From contig JBBWZS010000157.1 of the NCBI GenBank assembly GCA_039649175.1, forward strand, positions 1 through 25,864: a stretch of 25,864 nt of DNA, given 5' to 3'. The translations under genes and the position numbers were made by a program. This stretch comes from DATAQC01 sp039649175. GTDB lineage: Bacteria > Actinomycetota > Acidimicrobiia > Acidimicrobiales > AC-14. Positions 22,278 through 25,864 of the stretch are shown here, in pieces. The first letter of the stretch is position 1. Each line of letters begins with the position of its first letter. The notes below the pieces were generated by a model. It was not told the origin of the DNA. It made no database searches and worked only from the letters and a program-made list of their open reading frames with translations.

Positions 22278-22299
22278 GTCACCCGGCCCGCCGGGTCAC
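22278..22299. repeat. Hairpin-forming inverted repeat upstream of the sigma gene
   Basis: ACCCGG-CCCG-CCGGGT, extended by GT/AC on the outside across one mismatch. It lies about 100 bases after the binding-protein stop and 67 bases before the sigma factor start, in the 185-base gap 22181-22365. It may be the stem of a terminator without a T-tract, or a regulatory site; nothing else was recognised in that gap. Confidence 0.35.
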
Positions 22300-22365
22300 A
22301 CGGCGACGCTGCCGCGAGCCGCCTCGAGAGGTGCCGGAAGGCCTCGGGGTGCCACAATCGATACC

Positions 22366-22935
22366 GTGATGGGCTCAACCCCGTCGGAGGTCTCGACTGC
22401 CGAGCTGCAAGGTCTGGTCGACCGGGCCCGCCACCGCGACCCCGATGCCTGGGAAACCCTCTACCGCCTCTCCTACGCCGGCCTGCTGGCCTACGCCCGC
22501 CGCCGCCTCTGGGGTCTCACCGAGGCCGACGACGCCGTGAGCGAGACCTTCACCCGGGCCTGTCACCGCATCGCCGACTTCGAATGGAAGGGCGGCGGGT
22601 TCAACGCCTGGTTGTTCGGGATCCTGCGCAACGTGATGCTCGAGGCTCAGCGCACCGACCGGCGCGCCAGTCTCGTCGACAGCGGCCCCGGTCAGGTCGA
22701 AGACGTCTGCCTCGACGGCCTGCTCCGTGACGAGGAGGCCCTGGCCGTGCGGGCTGCCTTCGCGACCCTGTCCCCCGAGGACCAGGAGCTGCTGGAGCTG
22801 CGCGTGGTCGGCGGCCTGTGCGCCGAGGAGGTCGGCCTGGTCGTGGGCAAGCGGGCGGGGGCGGTGCGCATGGCGCAGTCGAGGGCCCTGGCGCGCCTGC
22901 GCAGCGCCCTGGAGACGGTGTCCGCCGATGACTGA
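22366..22935 (+). CDS. ECF-like RNA polymerase sigma factor
   Basis: 189 residues from GTG 22366 (ATG 22369 is the next codon and equally possible). Region 2 (about 15-90) is visible as DPDAWETLYRLSYAGLLAYARRRL, EADDAVSETFTRACHRI and FNAWLFGILRNVMLEAQR; region 4 (about 125-180) as AFATLSPEDQELLELRVVGGLCAEEVGLVVGKRAGAVRMAQSRALARLR. It directs RNA polymerase to a small regulon under control of a partner. CACAAT lies 7 bases before GTG 22366 and could be a -10 box. The open frame starting at 22240 is probably not the real start. It overlaps the next gene by 8 bases, the usual arrangement of sigma and anti-sigma. Confidence 0.9.
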   Translation: MMGSTPSEVSTAELQGLVDRARHRDPDAWETLYRLSYAGLLAYARRRLWGLTEADDAVSETFTRACHRIADFEWKGGGFNAWLFGILRNVMLEAQRTDRRASLVDSGPGQVEDVCLDGLLRDEEALAVRAAFATLSPEDQELLELRVVGGLCAEEVGLVVGKRAGAVRMAQSRALARLRSALETVSADD

Positions 22936-23917
22936 CGACGAGCGCCTCCTCGCCCTGTTGAACGACGTGCTGTCGCCAGAGCCGGTCCAACCCCCGCCGG
23001 GGCGGGTGACGGCGTTGCGCCGTGTGGTCGAGCGGGTCGAGGGGGCAGGCGACGGGCAGCCGGCCCGGCCACCGGTGAGCGCGAGGCCGGTGAGCGGGAG
23101 GCCGGTGAGCGGGAGGCCGGTGACCGCCGGCCCCCGAGGCGACCGCGGGCGCAGCTGGGGCAGGCGCGCGGGATGGGTGGCAGCGGGAGCCTCTGTCGCC
23201 GCCGCCGCCCTGGCCATCGCCCTCATCGCCGTCCCCTCTCTCGTGAGCTCGGGCCGCAGCGGGAGCGGCGACACCGCGTCACCGCAGGCGCGCATGCCCC
23301 AGGCCGTGCAGCTCCTCCGGGTGGCCCTGGTGTCGAAGGACGTGGTCGCCGTGGCCCGGGCCGACGCCAACCTGCTCCGGGAGGCGAAGTCGATCGCCCC
23401 GCCCCAGCGCGACGACGCCGTGGCCGCCCATGTGGAGGCCATCCAGTTCCTGCGTGACCATCCCTCCGCCGACGCCGCGGCAGAACTGGCCACCCCACCG
23501 CCGGCGGCGCCGACCAGCGAAGCGTCCCCGTCGCCCACCACTGTCGTCCCCGCGCCCGACCCTGGTCTCACCGGTGACACGCCCCCGCCCACGGTGGCGC
23601 CAAGCCCGCCGGAGCCCACCACCGTTGCCGACGTGCCCCCCGACGTCACCATCGACGCGGTGGTCGCCAGCCTCGACGGCACCTTCCAGGTCGACTTCAC
23701 CGTCGCCGGCTTCACCCCCGACGCCAGTGGCGCGCCGGGCACGCACTCGGTGCGCTTCTCCTTCGACGACGGCCAGGCACCGACGACCTGGGGCGGCCCC
23801 TCGCCCTGGTCGTTCCCGGTGTCAGCCGGGCTCACCTACCGCCAGGTGTGCGCCCACGTGGTTGACGCCGCCGGTGTCGAGGACCCCTCGACGGGCGGGT
23901 GTCACGACATCGTCTGA
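22928..23917 (+). CDS. Probable membrane anti-sigma factor with extracellular domain
   Basis: 329 residues. ATG 22928 lies within the sigma gene end (8-base overlap, different frame). Layout: a cytoplasmic part of about 75 residues (DDERLLALLNDVLSPEP at the start), a low-complexity linker of RPVSG repeats, one membrane helix (about 80-103, AGWVAAGASVAAAALAIALIAV), a helical segment (VQLLRVALVSKDVVAVARADANLL), a Pro/Thr-rich spacer, and a C-terminal beta-rich domain (about 240-329) with two cysteines (RQVCAHVV, GGCHDIV) that could form a disulfide. No HxxxCxxC zinc anti-sigma motif is present, so the role rests on gene position and topology. It ends 4 bases from the convergent arfB. Confidence 0.7.
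   Translation: MTDDERLLALLNDVLSPEPVQPPPGRVTALRRVVERVEGAGDGQPARPPVSARPVSGRPVSGRPVTAGPRGDRGRSWGRRAGWVAAGASVAAAALAIALIAVPSLVSSGRSGSGDTASPQARMPQAVQLLRVALVSKDVVAVARADANLLREAKSIAPPQRDDAVAAHVEAIQFLRDHPSADAAAELATPPPAAPTSEASPSPTTVVPAPDPGLTGDTPPPTVAPSPPEPTTVADVPPDVTIDAVVASLDGTFQVDFTVAGFTPDASGAPGTHSVRFSFDDGQAPTTWGGPSPWSFPVSAGLTYRQVCAHVVDAAGVEDPSTGGCHDIV
23069..23124 (+). repeat. 15-base tandem repeat inside the anti-sigma-like gene
   Basis: The unit AGGCCGGTGAGCGGG occurs exactly at 23084-23098 and 23099-23113, with a degenerate copy before (23069-23083) and a partial copy after (23114-23124). It encodes RPVSG pentapeptides in the juxtamembrane cytoplasmic linker. Being in frame, copy-number change would only alter linker length. 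Confidence 0.85.
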
Positions 23918-23921
23918 GGCG

Positions 23922-24332
23922 CTACTCCGGCTCCGGCCGGCTCCGGCCCCGCTTGATCTCACCCCGACGGCGCTTGGCTCCCATACGCCTCTCGCGCGCC
24001 GACCGTGACGGCCGGGTCGGCGTCCGGGGCCGCTCGACGTGCAGCGCGTCGGCCAGGCGGGAGCGCAGGCGCTCCAGGGCGAGCTGGCGGTTGCGGGTCT
24101 GGGACCGCTCGTCCGACGCCACCACCCTGACGACGGGGCCCAGCTTCTCCAGCAGGCGGGCTCGCTGCCGGGGACCGAGTGACGGGGAGGCGACGACGTC
24201 GAAGCGCACCTCGGCCCGGGTGTTGGCGGTGTTGACGTGCTGGCCGCCGGGACCACTCGAGGTGCTGAACCGCCACTCCAGCTCAGCGAGGGGGATGCGA
24301 CACGTCGGGCTGACCCGCAACTCGTCGGCCAC
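23922..24332 (-). CDS. arfB: Peptidyl-tRNA hydrolase ArfB (YaeJ-like, ribosome rescue)
   Basis: 136 residues from GTG 24332. It hydrolyses peptidyl-tRNA on ribosomes stalled without a stop codon. The GGQ catalytic motif is at 29-31 in FSTSSGPGGQHVNTANTRAEVRFD, the GGQ domain runs to about residue 100, and the C-terminal tail is strongly basic (RRMGAKRRRGEIKRGRSRPEPE), as needed to enter the mRNA channel. Length fits ArfB and excludes a full release factor, as there is no codon-recognition domain. TACCGT lies 6 bases before the start. The gene follows the AAA-VWA gene by 60 bases on the same strand. Confidence 0.92.
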   Translation of the reverse strand: MADELRVSPTCRIPLAELEWRFSTSSGPGGQHVNTANTRAEVRFDVVASPSLGPRQRARLLEKLGPVVRVVASDERSQTRNRQLALERLRSRLADALHVERPRTPTRPSRSARERRMGAKRRRGEIKRGRSRPEPE

Positions 24333-24338
24333 CCCTCG

Positions 24339-24344
24339 ACGGTA
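24339..24344 (-). promoter_or_regulatory. -10 box TACCGT for arfB
   Basis: On the minus strand TACCGT ends 6 bases before GTG 24332, in the 60-base gap after the AAA-VWA gene. Spacing fits a leaderless mRNA. The box is a weaker match than TAGGAT or TATGGT. Confidence 0.35.
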
Positions 24345-24392
24345 GCGGCCGGCGGCCGAGGTTCGGTGCGTCAGACGCCGCCGGGCGGTGGG

Positions 24393-25864
24393 TCAGTCGC
24401 AGGCGGCCCGCACGGCCAGGGTGAGGGCACCGGCCGACAGCTCGTCCAGGGTGAGGTGGCGGGCGCCCATGGCCCGGGCCAGCTCGGCGGCCAGGCCGAG
24501 GCGGGTCGGGCCCTCCTCGACGTCGACGACCACGGCGGCGATGCCGCGGCGGCGCACCGACGCCGCCGCCTCGGTGGCCGCCCGGACCGGGTCGACCGAG
24601 GGAGGGCCGGCGGTGGCCCGTCCGTCGGTGACCACCACCAGCAGGGGGCGCTCGGCGTCGTCGTGGCGCCCGGTCGACGTGGCCAGCTCCATTGCTGCCA
24701 CCAGGCCGGCGGCCAGCGGTGTACGGCCGCCGGTGGGCAGGTCGGCCAGGCGGGCCCGCGCCACCTCGACGCTGCCCGTCGGGCGGAGGGCCACCTCGGC
24801 CTCCTCGCCCCGGAAGGTGACCATGGCCACCCGGTCACGGCGCTGGTAGGCGTCGAGGAGCAGGCTCATCACCGCCCCTTTCGCCGCCTCCATGCGTCGG
24901 GCCGCACCCATCGACCCCGAGGCGTCGACAACCAGCACCACCAGGTTCCCGACCCGCCGCTCCCGCACCGCCTCACGCAGGTCGTGAGCGTCGATCACCA
25001 GGCCCCGGCCTGCCCCGGAGACGGCGCCCCGGGTGGCGGCAGCCCGGGTGGCGGCAGCCCGGGTGGCGGCGCCTCGGGTGGCGGCGGCCCGGATAGTCGC
25101 TGCCACTGCCACCGAGCCCACGGGCCCGTCCGGCTCCCGGTCGCCGACCAACCGTCCCCGCGTCCCGACGGCGGTCGACCGCCGACCCTCCGTCCCTGAC
25201 GGCGAGCCCGTCGCCTCGAGGCGCACGACCCGGGTGGGCGCCGCCGTGGCCGCCACCCGCTCCCCACCCGGCTTCGACTGCGTGCCTCCCCCGCCGTCGG
25301 GCCCGCCGTCATCGGCGGTGGGGGGCTCGGGTCCGGCGCGGTCGGAACCATCCTGGCCGCCGCTGTCGTCGTGGGGTGGGGGCACATCACGGTCGGCGCC
25401 GTCGAGGGCGCGGTCCACCTCGTCGGCGTCGATGCCGGGTTGTTCGAAGGGTTGGCGGCGCCGGCGGTGGCCGAGGGCGAGGGGCGCCACCCGCCGGACA
25501 TCGTCGATGGTGGCATCGCTACGGCCTTCGATGCCGGCCAGGGCCGCCGCCGCCCGGCAGGTGACGAGGTCGGCCCGCAGGCTCTCGGCCCCGACGCTCG
25601 TGCACAGCCGGCTCACGGTGACGGTGAGGTCGGGCGTCACCACCGCCGGTCGGGCGGTCGTCACCTGGGCCCGCAGCCGGCCCTGCTCGTCGGCCCATTC
25701 GAGCCCGAACGCCGCGGGGTCGGCGTCGAAGGCCAGGCGCCGACCGACGGCAGTGGCCCGCCGATCGGCGTCGGTGTCGGCGGCCACGTCGACGGACAGG
25801 CCGAACCGATCGAGGAACTGGGGGCGCAGCTCCCCCTCCTCGGGGTTCATGGAGCCGATCAGCA
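24393..25864 (-). CDS. Magnesium/cobalto-chelatase-like AAA-VWA fusion, C-terminal part (runs off right edge)
   Basis: About 490 residues are visible and the 5' end lies beyond the window. The visible part opens inside a ChlI-like AAA domain (LIGSMNPEEGELRPQFLDRFGL), continues through the AAA lid (about 100-140 of the visible part), then a long acidic, Pro/Gly-rich linker, an Arg-Ala-Ala-Ala-Thr repeat, and a VWA domain with an intact metal site (VVDASGSM, TGGRTPLAAG, VVTDGRA). This is the I-D fusion layout annotated in actinobacteria as putative magnesium or cobaltochelatase subunit. The VWA part would bind a partner through Mg2+. No large chelatase subunit (CobN/ChlH) is in the window, so the metal and tetrapyrrole are unproven. 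Confidence 0.88.
   Translation of the reverse strand, partial: LIGSMNPEEGELRPQFLDRFGLSVDVAADTDADRRATAVGRRLAFDADPAAFGLEWADEQGRLRAQVTTARPAVVTPDLTVTVSRLCTSVGAESLRADLVTCRAAAALAGIEGRSDATIDDVRRVAPLALGHRRRRQPFEQPGIDADEVDRALDGADRDVPPPHDDSGGQDGSDRAGPEPPTADDGGPDGGGGTQSKPGGERVAATAAPTRVVRLEATGSPSGTEGRRSTAVGTRGRLVGDREPDGPVGSVAVAATIRAAATRGAATRAAATRAAATRGAVSGAGRGLVIDAHDLREAVRERRVGNLVVLVVDASGSMGAARRMEAAKGAVMSLLLDAYQRRDRVAMVTFRGEEAEVALRPTGSVEVARARLADLPTGGRTPLAAGLVAAMELATSTGRHDDAERPLLVVVTDGRATAGPPSVDPVRAATEAAASVRRRGIAAVVVDVEEGPTRLGLAAELARAMGARHLTLDELSAGALTLAVRAACD
25031..25090 (-). repeat. 15-base tandem repeat, four copies, in the AAA-VWA linker
   Basis: Units begin at 25031, 25046, 25061 and 25076; the first two (GGGTGGCGGCAGCCC on the plus strand) are identical and the last two differ at a few bases. 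On the coding strand they specify Ala-Ala-Ala-Thr-Arg type pentapeptides between the acidic linker and the VWA domain. Confidence 0.85.

Noticed and set aside
22278..22299. Rho-independent terminator after the binding-protein gene
   Set aside because: The stem is plausible but no T-tract follows, and it is about 100 bases from the stop; recorded only as an inverted repeat.
22190..22328. Three CTCGAG sites (22190, 22263, 22323) as a regulatory array
   Set aside because: Spacing is irregular and the hexamer is expected by chance in this base composition.
22240..22365. Earlier ATG for the sigma factor
   Set aside because: The extra 42 residues have no sigma-like sequence and contain a hairpin-forming region; GTG 22366/ATG 22369 fits the family.
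23069..23124. CRISPR-like short repeat array
   Set aside because: The units are adjacent 15-base copies without spacers and lie in frame inside a gene.

Overview
The window is one contiguous stretch of very GC-rich, densely packed bacterial chromosome. Gene content points to an actinobacterium, plausibly an Acidimicrobiia-like lineage. It carries a mycothiol gene (mshC), an F420:NADPH oxidoreductase, an actinobacterial BioB-BsaP pair, an acyl-ACP desaturase of the DesA type, and many starts preceded by a TANNNT box only 6-9 bases upstream, which suggests leaderless transcripts. No tRNA, rRNA, insertion sequence or CRISPR array was seen. There is no gene-free stretch over 300 bases; the longest gap is 22181-22365.

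Left part (1-6779). A truncated magnesium-chelatase-like AAA ATPase (minus) and a lipoprotein (plus) diverge from a gap of only 24 bases. Next come sdhA-sdhB (succinate dehydrogenase catalytic subunits, with no sdhC/sdhD membrane anchors in the window), a CPA2-type cation/H+ antiporter with a C-terminal universal-stress-protein region, and a PsiE-like membrane protein.

Middle (6787-13816). A GAF + PP2C/SpoIIE phosphatase + HATPase signalling protein (minus) diverges from an alpha/beta hydrolase, which is followed by a diiron acyl-ACP desaturase. A VapBC toxin-antitoxin pair follows, with a duplicated palindromic operator over its start codon. Convergent to it are bioB and the small cysteine-rich bsaP, which overlap by four bases. 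Divergent from bioB is a GT-C-type membrane glycosyltransferase whose start codon is unclear.

Right part (13768-25864). A SpoIID/LytB-domain protein stands on the minus strand. Upstream of it lies a run of four minus-strand genes (20842 down to 15491): a fused LivH-LivM permease, a fused LivG-LivF double ATPase, an F420:NADPH oxidoreductase and MshC. The first three are joined by ATGA overlaps. A Liv-type substrate-binding lipoprotein is divergent from this run, so five transporter functions are carried on three polypeptides. Then come an ECF-like sigma factor overlapping a membrane protein that is probably its anti-sigma factor, the ArfB ribosome-rescue hydrolase, and the C-terminal part of a magnesium-chelatase-like AAA-VWA protein that runs off the right edge.

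The points most worth a second look are the Liv fusion operon tied to F420 and mycothiol genes, the VapBC operator, the 24-base bidirectional promoter, the sigma/anti-sigma pair without a zinc-binding motif, and two genes whose natural start appears to be a non-standard codon or a sequence error.
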